The translations under genes and the position numbers were made by a program. A stretch of DNA of 44,839 bases from Variovorax sp. CF313. Its GTDB lineage: Bacteria > Pseudomonadota > Gammaproteobacteria > Burkholderiales > Burkholderiaceae_C. The notes under the pieces were generated by a model. That model was not told the origin of the DNA, ran no database searches, and saw only the letters and a list, made by a program, of their open reading frames with translations. The DNA is taken from assembly GCF_000282635.1 (NCBI RefSeq), contig NZ_AKIW01000012.1:1-44839 (forward strand), given 5' to 3'. Position 1 is the first letter of the stretch, and each line of letters starts with the position of its first letter. Positions 7,437 to 19,147 of this stretch are shown piece after piece.

Positions 7437-7449
7437 GGCTCCGCCGGCA

Positions 7450-8199
7450 TCAACGCAGGCGCGAGAGGCGCTCGCGGCCGGCCTGCGCGGCTTCGGACTG
7501 CGGATAGGCCTTGGTCAGGTCTTCCAACGTGCGGCGCGCGGCGCGCGTGTCCTTCAGCTCGATCTGGCAGTTCGCGATCGACAGCACGGCCTCGGGGGCC
7601 TTGGCATGGTCGGGCGCGAGCGAGAGCATGGAGCGGAAGTTCGCGATGGCCTCGTTGTAGTTGCGCGTGGCGTACTGCGCATTGCCGAGCCAGAACAGCG
7701 CAGAAGCGTTGTAGCCGCTCTGCGGGTAGCGCTTGACGAATTCGGCGAACGCGGTCTGCGCCTGCGCGAACTGGCCCGAGCGGAACACGCCGAGGGCGGC
7801 GTCGAAGTCGGCCTTTTCCTTGGGATCGGCGGTGAACTCGCGGCCGTCCACCGATACCTTCGAGGGCTCGCTCTGCTTGAGCTTGTCGTCGATGGTGCTC
7901 TGGCGCGACTGCATCTCGCTCAGCGTGCGCGTGAGCTGCTCGTTCTGACCGGTCATGCGGGCGAGGTCGCCACGCATCTGCTCGATCTGGTTCTGCAGGT
8001 CGAGCAGGCTGCGGCGCAACTGACCGTTCTCGTCGGTCAGCCGCTGGTCGGTCTGCTGGCGCATGGCCTCGACGCGCTGGCGCAGATCGAGGATGGCGCG
8101 GCGAGCCTCGTCATCCTCGAACAGTGCGGCCTGCGACCCCATCGAGACGCAAAGCAGGGCGGCGGCCAGCGCCGCGCCTCGCATGAGAGCGCGTGGCAT
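7450..8199 (-). CDS. cpoB: Cell division coordinator CpoB (YbgF)
   Basis: Periplasmic Tol-Pal partner that coordinates outer-membrane constriction with septal peptidoglycan synthesis. From the ATG at 8199 it is 249 aa: a signal peptide ending in GSQA (about residue 24), a coiled-coil stretch at about 30-110 (LRQRVEAMRQQTDQR, QIEQMRGDLARM) that mediates trimerisation, and TPR-like repeats at about 128-249 (FRSGQFAQAQTAFAEFVKRYP, YATRNYNEAIANFRSML). The ATG overlaps the pal stop (TGATG), which implies translational coupling and rules out the longer start at 8241. Confidence 0.93.
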   Translation of the reverse strand: MPRALMRGAALAAALLCVSMGSQAALFEDDEARRAILDLRQRVEAMRQQTDQRLTDENGQLRRSLLDLQNQIEQMRGDLARMTGQNEQLTRTLSEMQSRQSTIDDKLKQSEPSKVSVDGREFTADPKEKADFDAALGVFRSGQFAQAQTAFAEFVKRYPQSGYNASALFWLGNAQYATRNYNEAIANFRSMLSLAPDHAKAPEAVLSIANCQIELKDTRAARRTLEDLTKAYPQSEAAQAGRERLSRLR

Positions 8200-8717
8200 C
8201 ACCGGGTGTAGCGGAGTTCGGCGCGGCGGTTCTGTGCCCATACTTCCTCACCCGAGCCCGGGACGGCAGGCTTTTCCTTGCCGAAGCTCACGGCCTCGAT
8301 CTGGCCATCGCTCACGCCCAGCAGGGTCAGCGCGCGGCGGACGGCTTCGGCACGCTTCTGGCCGAGCGCCAGGTTGTATTCACGCCCGCCACGTTCGTCG
8401 GTGTGGCCTTCGATCGAGACGCGGCGCTGCGGATTGGCCTTGAGGAACCTGGCGTGGCCGTCGATCAGCGACTGGAATTCGGGCTTGACGGTGTAGCTGT
8501 CATAGTCGAAATAGACGATGCGCGCCACGCCAACCGGACCCTGCGCGGTGCCGGCGTTCTGATCGGCATTGACTGGCGTCACGGTGCTGGCGCCGCCGCC
8601 CTGCTGGCCCGCGGTGCCGCGCCCGTCGGTCACGGGCGTGTCGGTGAGCTTGGTGCCCGACGAGCAACCGGCGATGAGAGCCACGATGGCCAGCGAATAA
8701 ATCGTACGTTTCAACAT
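8199..8717 (-). CDS. pal: Peptidoglycan-associated lipoprotein Pal
   Basis: Outer-membrane lipoprotein of the Tol-Pal system that binds meso-diaminopimelate of peptidoglycan through an OmpA-like domain. From the ATG at 8717 (GAGGAG upstream) it is 172 aa. It has a lipobox (LIAGC, lipidated Cys 18), a Gly/Thr-rich linker and the OmpA domain with SIEGHTDERGGREYNLALG and KRAEAVRRAL. It is 28 bases downstream of tolB and overlaps cpoB by one base, giving the standard tolB-pal-cpoB order. tolQRA are not in this window. Confidence 0.96.
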   Translation of the reverse strand: MLKRTIYSLAIVALIAGCSSGTKLTDTPVTDGRGTAGQQGGGASTVTPVNADQNAGTAQGPVGVARIVYFDYDSYTVKPEFQSLIDGHARFLKANPQRRVSIEGHTDERGGREYNLALGQKRAEAVRRALTLLGVSDGQIEAVSFGKEKPAVPGSGEEVWAQNRRAELRYTR

Positions 8718-8745
8718 TTTTTCAAACTCCTCAAATAAACCTTGG

Positions 8746-10062
8746 TCATTGCTTTTGAAACGGACCCCAGTCCGGTTCCCTGATGTCTCCCGCCTGTCCC
8801 GCAAGCCGTGCCTTTATTTTTCCATCGAGCGTGGTCGTCATGAGCGCTTCGCGGCCTTGCAGGTGCGTTGCGTAGACGATCAGCTTGCTGTTCGGGGCAA
8901 AGCTTGGACTTTCGTCCGCGGAGGTGTCGGTGATCGCGCTGACGTTGCCGGTTGCCAACTCCATCACATGGAGTTTGAAGGCACCGCCCACGCGAGAGAT
9001 GTAGGCCAACCACCGGCCATCGCCGCTGACAGACGGAGAGATGTTGTAGGTGCCGCTGAAGGTCACCCGCGTCGGGTTGCCGCCGCTGGCGCTCATCTTG
9101 TAGATCTGGGGCGCACCGCCGCGATCGCTCACGAAATAGATGGTGCCGCCGTCGGCCGAGTACACAGGCTCGGTGTCGATGCTTGCGCTTTGCGTCAGGC
9201 GACGCGGTTCGCCGCCGCCGGCCGGGATGGAGAACAGCTGCGAGCCGCCGTCGCGGCTGAGCGTGACGGCGAGCGAATTGCCGTCGGGCGCCCAGGCCGG
9301 TGCGCTGTTGGAACCCTTGAAGTTCGCAAGCAGCCGGCGCTGGCCGCTGGCCACGTTGTGCACGTACACGACCGGCTTGCGCGATTCGAAGGACACGTAT
9401 GCCAGCTGCTGGCCATTGGAGGACCAGCAGGGCGAGATGATGGGTTCGGGGCTGGCGAGCGCGGCTTGTGCGTTCTCGCCGTCGGCATCGGCCACCCACA
9501 GCGAGTAGCGGCTGCCACCCTTGGTGACGTAAGCGATGCGGGTCGAGAAGATGCCCTTTTCGCCGGTCAGCTTCTCGTAGACGTAGTCGGCAATGCGGTG
9601 CGAGGCAAGGCGCAGGTCGCCTTGCGGCACGGTGTAGCTCTGGCCACCGAGATCCTGCCCCTTCACCACATCCCACAGGCGGAACTTCACGTCGAAGCGG
9701 CCGTCGCCCAGCCGGGTGACGCTGCCCACCACGAGCGAGTCGGCGGTGCGCTGGCGCCACAGCGACAGGTCGGGACGGGAGGCTTCGTCCAGCGCCTGGC
9801 CCGAGGCATCCACGCCGCGGAACTGGCCGCTGCGTTCCAGGTCGGCCTGGACGATGTCCGAGATCTTCTGGGGCGAGCCTTCCTGGCCCTTGAAAGGAAC
9901 GAGCGCGATCGGCAACTGCGTGAGCCCGACGCCCGACACCTCGACCCGGAACTGGGCCAGTGCAGGAATCATGGGGGTGGCAGCGAGGGCCGCAATGAGA
10001 GTGCGGCGTGCAAAAAGTGATGAAGAAGGAGTTGGAATTGGAGTTGGCAACGGCTTGTTCAT
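8746..10062 (-). CDS. tolB: Tol-Pal system beta-propeller protein TolB
   Basis: Periplasmic protein that links the TolA-TolQR motor to Pal. The MNKPLPTPIP start at 10062 gives 438 aa. An RR-containing hydrophobic signal (ARRTLIAALAATPMIPALA) is followed by the N-terminal alpha/beta domain (LADSLVVGSV-like TADSLVVGSVTRLGDG) and a six-bladed propeller of PD40-type repeats such as WSSNGQQLAYVS, WAPDGNSLAVT, YSADGGTIYFVSDR, VSGDGRWLAYIS and FAPNSKLIVYAT. A longer in-frame start at 10236 exists, but the signal peptide argues against it. No strong ribosome-binding site is seen at 10062. The gene diverges from msbA across a 164-base gap. Confidence 0.95.
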   Translation of the reverse strand: MNKPLPTPIPTPSSSLFARRTLIAALAATPMIPALAQFRVEVSGVGLTQLPIALVPFKGQEGSPQKISDIVQADLERSGQFRGVDASGQALDEASRPDLSLWRQRTADSLVVGSVTRLGDGRFDVKFRLWDVVKGQDLGGQSYTVPQGDLRLASHRIADYVYEKLTGEKGIFSTRIAYVTKGGSRYSLWVADADGENAQAALASPEPIISPCWSSNGQQLAYVSFESRKPVVYVHNVASGQRRLLANFKGSNSAPAWAPDGNSLAVTLSRDGGSQLFSIPAGGGEPRRLTQSASIDTEPVYSADGGTIYFVSDRGGAPQIYKMSASGGNPTRVTFSGTYNISPSVSGDGRWLAYISRVGGAFKLHVMELATGNVSAITDTSADESPSFAPNSKLIVYATHLQGREALMTTTLDGKIKARLAGQAGDIREPDWGPFQKQ

Positions 10063-10226
10063 GCGATTCGGAGAGGTTTCCGGGTAAAAAGTTCTCCCCG
10101 GCTTTGTCGGGCCACATGTTACACACTGGCTTGGGGCGGCCGTCACAAAACGTTTATCGAGCGGCGCGGTCCTACAGAAGCAACCGCGGCAAGCGCTGAA
10201 CGAGGCCCCCCGTAGAATCCGCCGCC

Positions 10227-12007
10227 ATGCAAGCATCCCCCGGCGGCGAGAACGCCCGCCCTCCCCTGATGCGCCGTCTGGCGCGACTCATGACCTGGTT
10301 TGGCGGTTCGCGCCAATGGTGGGCCCTCGGACTGAGCGGGGCGATGCTGGCTGCAATCACCGAGCCGCTGATGGCCGCGCTGTTGAAGCCACTGCTCGAT
10401 CGCGGCTTCACGCGCGGCGAAATGCCCCTGTGGTTCGTGCCTGCCGCCGTGCTGCTGCTGTTCGCGGTGCGCGGCATCGCCCAGTTCATCTCCCAGTACG
10501 CCCTGTCGCGCATCGCCAACGAAGGCATGCAGAAGCTGCGACGGGTGCTGTTCGAGCACCTGCTCGGCGCCGAACTCGCGCTGTTCGCGCGCCAATCGGC
10601 CAGCACCCTGTCGAACACGGTGGTCTACGAAGTGCAGACCGGCGCAATGCTGCTGGTGCAGGCGCTGCTCGGCCTTTCGCGCGACGGCTTCACGCTCATC
10701 GCGCTGCTCGGCTATCTGGTTTACCTGAACTGGAAGCTCACCCTGATCGTCGCATTCCTCGTGCCCAGCATCTCTTGGATCATGAAGGTGTTCTCCAAGC
10801 GGCTGTACCGCCTCACCCAGCAAGGCCAGCAGGCCACCGACGAACTGGCCTACGTGGTCGAGGAGAACGTGCTCGCCCACCGCGTGGTGCGCCTGCACGG
10901 CGCGGAAGGCGCGCAGGGCCGCCGCTTCGAACAGCTGAGCCAGCGCCTGAACCGTCTGGCCGTGAAGTCGACCATCGCGCAGGCGGCCACCACGCCGCTC
11001 ACGCAGATGATGGCGTCTCTCGCGCTGTCGGTGGTGGTGATGATCGCGCTCTGGCAAAGCGGCAAGCAGGGCTTCACGGTGGGCGGCTTCGTTGCCTACA
11101 TCACGGCCATGCTGATGCTGATTGCGCCGATCCGGCGCCTCGCCGAAGTGGCCGGCCCGATCACGCGCGGCCTCGCCGCACTGGAGCGCGGGCTGGTCCT
11201 GATCGACGACGTGGCATCGGAGTCGCAGGGCACGTTCCAGGTCGAACATGCGGAAGGACACATCGAGCTGCGCAACGTGCAGGTCAGCTACCGAGGCGAA
11301 GACGAACAACGCGCGCTCGACGGCGTGAGCCTGACCATCGAGCCCGGCCAGGTGGTCGCATTCGTCGGCCCCTCGGGTTCGGGCAAGACCACGCTGGTCA
11401 ATCTGCTGCCCCGCTTCGTGCAGCCCAGCGGCGGCCAGGTGCTGCTCGATGGGCACGACACCAGCGAATGGCAACTGAAGAGCCTGCGCGCCCAGTTCGC
11501 CATGGTGAGTCAGGACGTCGTGATGCTCAACGAGACGCTGGCCGCCAACGTGGCGCTGGGCGCAGAGATCGACCGCGAGCGCGTGCTGCAGTGCATCGCG
11601 GCGGCCAACCTCAGTGCGCACGTCGAAAGCCTGCCCCAGGGCATGGACACGGTGCTCGGCCACAACGCCACACAGCTGTCGGGCGGCCAGCGCCAGCGCC
11701 TCGCCATTGCCCGCGCGCTGTACAAGAACGCCCCCGTGCTGCTGCTCGACGAAGCCACCTCGGCCCTCGACACCGAGTCCGAGCGGCTGGTTCAGGACGC
11801 CCTGCAGCGCCTGATGCAGAACCGCACGACGCTGATCGTGGCCCACCGCCTCTCGACCATCCAGCACGCCGACCGGATCATCGTGATGGAGCAAGGCCGC
11901 ATCGCGGAGCAAGGCAGTCACGCACAGCTCATGGCGCTGGACGGGCTCTATGCGCGGCTGCAGACACTGGCCGTGCGCAGCGCCACGCCGGGGCAGGATC
12001 CGACGCT

Positions 12008-12011
<4 letters not shown>
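10227..12011 (+). CDS. msbA: Lipid A export ABC transporter MsbA
   Basis: Homodimeric inner-membrane flippase for lipid A-core and phospholipid. The 594-aa product has a six-helix transmembrane domain (about 20-330), including the PLMAALLKPLLDRGF and NWKLTLIVAFLVP segments. A nucleotide-binding domain follows, with Walker A GPSGSGKTTL near 382, signature [15 protein letters not shown] near 485, Walker B VLLLDEATSALD near 503 and H-loop VAHRLST near 538. Length fits the family (about 580-600). It stands alone on the plus strand, divergent from tolB, and its stop overlaps the rng stop by two bases (convergent). Confidence 0.9.
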
Positions 12012-13534
<1,523 letters not shown>

Positions 13535-13541
13535 GGAATTC

Positions 13542-14144
13542 TCAGGTATTGAAACCGGCGTTTCGAAGCAGCTGCGCGGTCTCGAACATGGGGAGGCCCA
13601 TGATGCCCGAATAGGACCCGCTGATGTGCTCGATGAACGCGGCCGCCGCACCCTGGATGGCATAGGCCCCGGCCTTGCCGAGCGGCTCGCCGCTGTCGGC
13701 GTAGCGGGCGATCTGCGCATCGGTGATGTCGGCGAAGCGCACGCGCGACACGCTGAGCGCCGCATGGCGCTGCGTGCCGTGCTGCAGCGCCACGGCCGTC
13801 AGCACGCGATGCGTGCTTCCTGACAGCATCCGCAACATGCGCGCGGCATCCTTCTCGTCCTCGGGCTTGCCGAGGATGGCGCGGCCGAGCGTAACCGTGG
13901 TGTCCGCGCAGAGCACCGGCGCCTCGGCCAGTCCGCGGCTCCGGAGCCGGGCCACGGCGGCATCGAGCTTCAGCGCCGTGACGCGCTGCACGTAAGTCGC
14001 CGGGGCCTCATTGGGCAGCACGGCTTCGAGCGATTCGGCGTCTTCGCCGGCATCGGCCAGCAGCAATGCATGGCGAACGCCGAGCTGGCCGAGCAGTTGG
14101 GCGCGGCGGGGGCTTTGTGAAGCGAGGTAGATGAAATCCGACAA
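13542..14144 (-). CDS. Maf-family nucleotide pyrophosphatase (dTTP/UTP type)
   Basis: House-cleaning enzyme that hydrolyses dTTP, UTP and modified pyrimidine triphosphates. The 200-aa sequence has the [14 protein letters not shown] nucleotide-binding start, the catalytic Asp in [28 protein letters not shown], and the [21 protein letters not shown] and [10 protein letters not shown] segments of YhdE-type Maf proteins. The start is a TTG at 14144 with AGGAG nine bases upstream. It is transcribed with rng, which follows after 7 bases. Confidence 0.9.
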   Translation of the reverse strand: MSDFIYLASQSPRRAQLLGQLGVRHALLLADAGEDAESLEAVLPNEAPATYVQRVTALKLDAAVARLRSRGLAEAPVLCADTTVTLGRAILGKPEDEKDAARMLRMLSGSTHRVLTAVALQHGTQRHAALSVSRVRFADITDAQIARYADSGEPLGKAGAYAIQGAAAAFIEHISGSYSGIMGLPMFETAQLLRNAGFNT

Positions 14145-14257
14145 GGCTCAGTGCTCCTGAAGGGCCGAGCGGCGGCCGCCCGGGTCCGAAAAGAAAGTGA
14201 AGGACTGCAAGGCCACCGATGAGGCATCGAGCCGCGCGGCCCGCCCGTCGGTGCTGG

Positions 14258-14737
14258 TCATTCGCGGTGGTAGGGATGACCTGCGTTGACCGACCACGCC
14301 CGATACAACTGCTCGACCAGCAGCACCCGCGCCATCGCGTGCGGCAGCGTCAGGTCGGACAGCCGGATGCGCTCGTGGGCTGCAGCCTTGAAGGCCGGGT
14401 CGAGGCCGTCGGGCCCGCCGATGACCAGGGCCACGTCATCGCCCTCGCCCTGCCAGGCCTGCAGCCGTGCAGCAAGCGCCTTGGTGGTCAGTGCCGTGCC
14501 GCGTTCGTCGAGCGCGACGATGCGCATGGCGCGCGCCGAGCTTTTGGCAATGGCGCCCTCGATGCGTTCGCGCTCGGCGGCATACAGCGTTTCCAGCGAC
14601 TTGGAGCCGCGCGGCTCGGTCTTGACGGCGCGCAGCTCGAGCTTGAGCTCGGGCGGGAAGCGCTTGGCGTAGTCATCCCAGGCAGTCTGAGCCCAATCGG
14701 GCATGCGTTGCCCGACGGCGACCACCAGCAGCTTCAT
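14258..14737 (-). CDS. rlmH: 23S rRNA pseudouridine-1915 N3-methyltransferase
   Basis: SPOUT-class methyltransferase that modifies pseudouridine 1915 in helix 69 of the 70S ribosome. The 159-aa protein starts [15 protein letters not shown] and carries the trefoil-knot SAM site [14 protein letters not shown] followed by [23 protein letters not shown] and the end [11 protein letters not shown]. Length and motifs are canonical. Its ATG overlaps the rsfS stop by four bases, so translation is coupled; the pair rsfS-rlmH is a conserved gene order. Confidence 0.96.
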   Translation of the reverse strand: MKLLVVAVGQRMPDWAQTAWDDYAKRFPPELKLELRAVKTEPRGSKSLETLYAAERERIEGAIAKSSARAMRIVALDERGTALTTKALAARLQAWQGEGDDVALVIGGPDGLDPAFKAAAHERIRLSDLTLPHAMARVLLVEQLYRAWSVNAGHPYHRE

Positions 14738-15417
14738 GCGCGGCGGGCTGGCGCCTTCTTGGCTGCCGCCGCCTTCTTCGCAGCGGGCTTCTTGGCGGCG
14801 GGCTTGCCGACGACCTTGACCGGCACGCGCGCGGTGGTTGCCTTCTTGGCAGGCACCTTCTTCGCAGGCACCTTCTTCGCAGCCGTTTTCCTGGCCGGGG
14901 CCTTAGCGACCTTGGCTTCCTGCTCGGCTGCGCGGATCGCGGTCTTGGAGGCGCTCGAACGGCGCAGCGTGGGCTCCTTGCCGGCGGCCTTCTTCTTGCC
15001 TTCGGGTTCGTCCTTGACCGACGAGCTGGTCGCCATGGCAGGCTTGGCGCCGCCGAGCTTGGCGCGCACCGGCTTGTCGCCCCAGATCTCTTCGAGGTGG
15101 TAGTACTGGCGGATGGCGGGCTGCATGATGTGCGCCACGGCCGCGCCGCAGTCCACGATGATCCACTCGCCGTTGTCCTCGCCCTCGATGCGCGGCTTGC
15201 CGAAACCGGCTTCGCGCACCGCATCGCGCACGCTGGCGGCCAGCGCCTTGGTCTGGCGATTGGAGGTGCCCGACGCGACGATCACGCGCTCGAACAGCGG
15301 CGAAAGATGTTCTGTGTCGAATACCTGGATGTCCTGCGCCTTGACGTCTTCGAGACCATCGATGATGGCTCGCTGGAGTTTCTGGGTGTCTTTCTTGGCG
15401 GCGGCTTCAGTGGTCAT
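14734..15417 (-). CDS. rsfS: Ribosomal silencing factor RsfS with Lys/Ala-rich C-terminal tail
   Basis: Binds uL14 and blocks joining of the ribosomal subunits during starvation. Residues 1-125 are the canonical domain ([58 protein letters not shown]). The protein then continues to 227 aa, about twice the usual length, with a basic tail of repeated [16 protein letters not shown] and AAKKAPARR units like histone H1 or AlgP-type tails. The DNA of the tail is tandemly repetitive (GGCACCTTCTTCGCA units near 14850-14880), so its length may vary. The ATG overlaps the nadD stop by one base. Confidence 0.92.
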   Translation of the reverse strand: MTTEAAAKKDTQKLQRAIIDGLEDVKAQDIQVFDTEHLSPLFERVIVASGTSNRQTKALAASVRDAVREAGFGKPRIEGEDNGEWIIVDCGAAVAHIMQPAIRQYYHLEEIWGDKPVRAKLGGAKPAMATSSSVKDEPEGKKKAAGKEPTLRRSSASKTAIRAAEQEAKVAKAPARKTAAKKVPAKKVPAKKATTARVPVKVVGKPAAKKPAAKKAAAAKKAPARRA

Positions 15418-16046
15418 CAGGCAGAGCGGTAGAGGTGGTGTTGGTCAATATAGCGTGCAACCGTGGGCGGAACCAGCGAGGAAATGTCCACGCCAAGCGC
15501 CGCGCACCGCCGGATCTCGGTGGCACTGGTGTCCAAGGGTGGCAGTTCGAGCGCCTCGAAACGAGCGCCAGCCGGAAGGCCGGGCAGCATTTTCGGATCA
15601 AAACGAGCAGTGTCGCCCGTCGATAATGCGCGATACGCTACAGAAACAATAGCAATGCCGAGTATATCCTGCCAGCCGTGCCAGGTCGGCAATGCGCTCG
15701 CCTGGTCGGCGCCCATGATCAGGACCAGCTGTGCGCCGGGCTGCTCCCGCTGCAGTTCGTTCAGCGTGTCGAGGGTGTAGGTCGGGCCGTCGCGCAGCAC
15801 TTCGCGGCTGTCGACGACGACGGTGCCCTTCAGGCCGGAGAAGGCCAGGCGCGTCATCGCGAGGCGGTCTTCCTTCGGCGTCAGCGCCCTGCTCTTGTGC
15901 CAGGCCTGCCCGGTGGGAATGACGTGCAGTTCGGCAAGGTCCAGTTGAGCCAGCGCGGCTTCGGCAAGCGCCACATGGGCGTTGTGCGGCGGGTCGAACG
16001 CGCCACCGAAAACGCCGATGCGGGGAGCTTTGCCGGAAGGGTTCAC
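15417..16046 (-). CDS. nadD: Nicotinate-nucleotide adenylyltransferase
   Basis: Converts nicotinate mononucleotide and ATP to deamido-NAD in NAD synthesis. It contains the nucleotidyltransferase start [16 protein letters not shown] (HxxH variant of the HxGH motif) and the C-terminal [13 protein letters not shown] (ISSTxIR-type) motif. The 209-aa frame is best started at a GTG at 16046, which overlaps the hemF stop by four bases (GTGA). The open frame continues far upstream, but that part is the hemF gene read in another frame. Confidence 0.92.
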   Translation of the reverse strand: MNPSGKAPRIGVFGGAFDPPHNAHVALAEAALAQLDLAELHVIPTGQAWHKSRALTPKEDRLAMTRLAFSGLKGTVVVDSREVLRDGPTYTLDTLNELQREQPGAQLVLIMGADQASALPTWHGWQDILGIAIVSVAYRALSTGDTARFDPKMLPGLPAGARFEALELPPLDTSATEIRRCAALGVDISSLVPPTVARYIDQHHLYRSA

Positions 16047-16960
16047 AACCAGTCGCGCCGCACGATGAAGTCGCTGTACAGCGCGGCTTCGGGGCTGCCC
16101 GGTTCGGGCTGCTGCCGGTAGGCCCAGCTTGCCAGCGGCGGCATCGAGAGCAGGATCGATTCGGTGCGTCCGCCCGACTGGAGGCCGAAGTGCGTACCGC
16201 GGTCCCACACGAGGTTGAACTCCACGTACCGGCCGCGCCGGTAGAGCTGGAAGTTGCGCTCGCGCTCGGTGTAGGGCGTGGCGCGGCGGCGCTCCACGAT
16301 GGGCAGGTAGGCCGGCAGGAAACCGTTGCCCACCGAACGGATCAGCGCGAAGCCGTTCTCGAAACCGCCCTCGGAAAAATCGTCGAAGAAGATGCCGCCG
16401 ATGCCGCGCTGCTCGTTGCGGTGCTTCAGGAAGAAATACTCGTCGCACCACGTCTTGAAGCGCGGGTACTTGTCGTCGCCGAAGGGCGCAAGCGCATCGC
16501 GGCACGCGGCGTGGAAGTGAACCGCGTCTTCCTCGAAACCGTAGCAAGGCGTGAGGTCCATGCCGCCGCCGAACCAGCAGACCGGCTCGCCGCCTTCGGG
16601 CAGGGCAGCCAGCATGCGCACGTTCATGTGAACGATGGGCACGTAGGGGTTGCGCGGGTGGAACACCAGCGACACACCCATCGCCTCGAAAGGCGCGCCC
16701 GCCAACTCGGGCCGGTTCTGCGTGGCCGAGGGTGGCAGCTTCGCTCCGCGCACCTGCGAGAAGCCGCAGCCCGCGCGCTCGAAGAGTTCGCCGCCTTCGA
16801 GGATGCAGGTCAGCCCGTGGCCGCTCAGCGGCTCATCCGCAGCCTTCTGCCAGGCGTCGCGCACACATGCACCGCCATCGGCCTTCTCGAGCGCCGCGAT
16901 GATCGACTGCTGCAGCCCGCGAAGATATTCGCCGACCGCTGCCGGATTGGTTTGCAGCAT
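16043..16960 (-). CDS. hemF: Oxygen-dependent coproporphyrinogen III oxidase
   Basis: Decarboxylates two propionates of coproporphyrinogen III to vinyl groups using O2, in heme synthesis. The 305-aa sequence shows the family landmarks [53 protein letters not shown] and the C-terminal [35 protein letters not shown]. It overlaps purD by one base (TGATG) and nadD by four, so purD-hemF-nadD-rsfS-rlmH form one coupled transcription unit. Confidence 0.97.
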   Translation of the reverse strand: MLQTNPAAVGEYLRGLQQSIIAALEKADGGACVRDAWQKAADEPLSGHGLTCILEGGELFERAGCGFSQVRGAKLPPSATQNRPELAGAPFEAMGVSLVFHPRNPYVPIVHMNVRMLAALPEGGEPVCWFGGGMDLTPCYGFEEDAVHFHAACRDALAPFGDDKYPRFKTWCDEYFFLKHRNEQRGIGGIFFDDFSEGGFENGFALIRSVGNGFLPAYLPIVERRRATPYTERERNFQLYRRGRYVEFNLVWDRGTHFGLQSGGRTESILLSMPPLASWAYRQQPEPGSPEAALYSDFIVRRDWL

Positions 16961-18258
16961 CAGGCGCCGTGAGGGTTGCGCGCATGAACCGCGCGGAATC
17001 CGATGTCCTTGCGGTATTGCGCGCCGTCGAAGCTGACGCGCGCCGCAACCTCATAGGCCCGTTGCTGCGCCTGCTTCACGCTGTCGGCCAGCACGGTCAC
17101 GCAGAGCACGCGGCCGCCGCTGGTCTTGAGCTCGCCGTCCTGCAGCGTCGTGCCGGCGTGGAACACCACGGCGTCGGGCGCCTCGGCCGGAATGCCGGTG
17201 ATGCGGTCGCCCTTGCGCGGCGACAGCGGGTAGCCGTGCGCGGCCATCACCACGCCCAGGGCCACGCGCCGGTCCCATTGGAGCTCGACCTGGTCGAGCG
17301 TGCCGTCGGTGGCATGCCAGAACACTTCGAAGAGGTCGGACTTGAGACGCATCATGATCGGCTGCGTCTCGGGGTCGCCCATGCGGCAGTTGAATTCGAG
17401 TGTCTTCGGATGGCCTGCGGCGTCGATCATCAGGCCGGCATAGAGGAAGCCGGTGAACGGAATGCCGTCTTTTTCCATGCCGCGGATGGTCGGCAGGATG
17501 ATTTCGCGCATGGCACGCGCATGCACCTCGGCCGTGACCACCGGCGCGGGCGAGTACGCGCCCATGCCGCCGGTGTTGGGGCCTTCGTCATTGTCGAGCA
17601 GGCGCTTGTGGTCCTGGCTGGTGGCCAGCGCGGTCACGTTCTTGCCGTCGCACAGTACGATGAAGCTGGCTTCCTCTCCCTGCAGGAATTCTTCGATGAC
17701 GACGCGCGCGCCGCCTTCGTTGTGCGACACACCGAACTTGTTGTCCACCAGCATGAAGTCGACGGCCTCGTGCGCTTCCTGCGCGGTCATGGCCACCACC
17801 ACGCCCTTGCCTGCCGCCAGGCCGTCGGCCTTGACGACGATGGGCGCACCCTTGGCATCGATGTACGCATGTGCCGCGGCGGCGTCGGTGAAGGCCTCGT
17901 ATTCGGCCGTCGGTATTTTGTGGCGCTGCATGAACGCCTTGGAGAACGCCTTCGAGCTTTCGAGCTGCGCGGCCGCCTGCGTCGGGCCGAAGATGCGCAG
18001 GCCGTGCGCACGGAACTCGTCGACCACGCCCGCGGCGAGCGGCCCCTCCGGGCCGACCACGGTCAGCGCGATCTTTTCCTTGATGGCCCACTCGCGCAAT
18101 GCGGCAGGCTCGGTGATGTCGATGCAGTCGTAGCGTTCGTCGCCCGCAGTGCCGCCGTTGCCCGGCGCCACGTACACGCGGCTCACCCGGGCAGCTTGCG
18201 CCAGGCGCCATGCCAGAGCGTGTTCACGGCCCCCGCCCCCAATTACCAGTACCTTCAT
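16960..18258 (-). CDS. purD: Phosphoribosylamine--glycine ligase
   Basis: ATP-grasp enzyme of purine synthesis that joins 5-phosphoribosylamine and glycine (GAR synthetase). The 432-aa protein begins [21 protein letters not shown], has the ATP-grasp loop [13 protein letters not shown] near 148, [15 protein letters not shown], and [18 protein letters not shown] near 290, which binds metal and phosphate. Full length. It is the first gene of the run leading to rlmH, after a 46-base gap to yebC. Confidence 0.97.
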   Translation of the reverse strand: MKVLVIGGGGREHALAWRLAQAARVSRVYVAPGNGGTAGDERYDCIDITEPAALREWAIKEKIALTVVGPEGPLAAGVVDEFRAHGLRIFGPTQAAAQLESSKAFSKAFMQRHKIPTAEYEAFTDAAAAHAYIDAKGAPIVVKADGLAAGKGVVVAMTAQEAHEAVDFMLVDNKFGVSHNEGGARVVIEEFLQGEEASFIVLCDGKNVTALATSQDHKRLLDNDEGPNTGGMGAYSPAPVVTAEVHARAMREIILPTIRGMEKDGIPFTGFLYAGLMIDAAGHPKTLEFNCRMGDPETQPIMMRLKSDLFEVFWHATDGTLDQVELQWDRRVALGVVMAAHGYPLSPRKGDRITGIPAEAPDAVVFHAGTTLQDGELKTSGGRVLCVTVLADSVKQAQQRAYEVAARVSFDGAQYRKDIGFRAVHARNPHGA

Positions 18259-18304
18259 TCGCGGGCCTTCATTTCTCGCAGTGATTCAACAAACAAACAG
18301 TCAT

Positions 18305-19030
18305 TCATTCCGACAGCGAGGCGTTGTGATAAACGTCCTGCACGTCGTCCAGGTCCTCGAGCACGTCGAGCAATTTCTGCATTCTTGCGGCGTCCTCGCC
18401 GGTCACGTCCACGGTGTTCTCGGCGCGCATGGTGACTTCAGCCGCGTCGGGCTTCAGGCCCGCGGCTTCGAGCGCGTTCTTCACTGCTTCGAAGTCAGCC
18501 ACGGCGGTGATTACCTCGATGGCGCCGTCGTCGTCGGTAACCACGTCCTCGGCGCCCGCCTCGAGCGCCACTTCCATCACCTTGTCTTCACTGGTGCCCG
18601 GCGCAAAGACGAACTGGCCGCAGTGCTTGAACTGGAAGGCCACCGAGCCTTCGGTGCCCATGTTGCCGCCGTGCTTGGAGAAGGCGTGGCGCACTTCGGC
18701 CACGGTGCGCACGCGGTTGTCGGTCATGGTGTCGACGATGATCGCCGCACCGCCGATGCCGTACCCTTCGTAACGAATTTCTTCGTAATTCACGCCTTCG
18801 AGATTGCCCGTGGCCTTGTCGATGTTGCGCTTGATGGTGTCGATCGGCAGGTTCACCGCCTTGGCCTTTTCCACCGCCAGCCGCAGCCGGGGGTTGGAGC
18901 CCAGGTCGGCGCCGCCGGCGCGGGCGGCCACCGTGATTTCGCGAATGGCGCGGGTCCAGAGCTTGCCCCGCTTCTCGTCCTGGCGGCCCTTCCGGTGCTG
19001 AATGTTCGCCCACTTGCTATGTCCGGCCAT
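18305..19030 (-). CDS. YebC/PmpR-family protein (TACO1-like)
   Basis: The 241-aa protein begins [21 protein letters not shown], the signature of the YebC family. It continues with [29 protein letters not shown] and the [28 protein letters not shown] central segment. Members are described as DNA-binding transcriptional regulators and, more recently, as factors that help ribosomes through difficult sequences. It is divergent from the methyltransferase operon across a 117-base gap that should hold promoters for both. Confidence 0.95.
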   Translation of the reverse strand: MAGHSKWANIQHRKGRQDEKRGKLWTRAIREITVAARAGGADLGSNPRLRLAVEKAKAVNLPIDTIKRNIDKATGNLEGVNYEEIRYEGYGIGGAAIIVDTMTDNRVRTVAEVRHAFSKHGGNMGTEGSVAFQFKHCGQFVFAPGTSEDKVMEVALEAGAEDVVTDDDGAIEVITAVADFEAVKNALEAAGLKPDAAEVTMRAENTVDVTGEDAARMQKLLDVLEDLDDVQDVYHNASLSE

Positions 19031-19147
19031 GGCTTTCTATCTCGCTGTCTTGTGTTTTCAAAGCAAGCTCCGAGTTTACTGTCCGGTGCACACAACGCCC
19101 GCCGCGGGCCGGGAATTCGGGGTAGGGCTTTTGGTGATAATCGTTCG

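Noticed and set aside
18149..19147. A long plus-strand frame extending the methyltransferase upstream through yebC
   Set aside because: The methyltransferase family starts near 19148, and the upstream portion is antisense to yebC and to the 5' end of purD.
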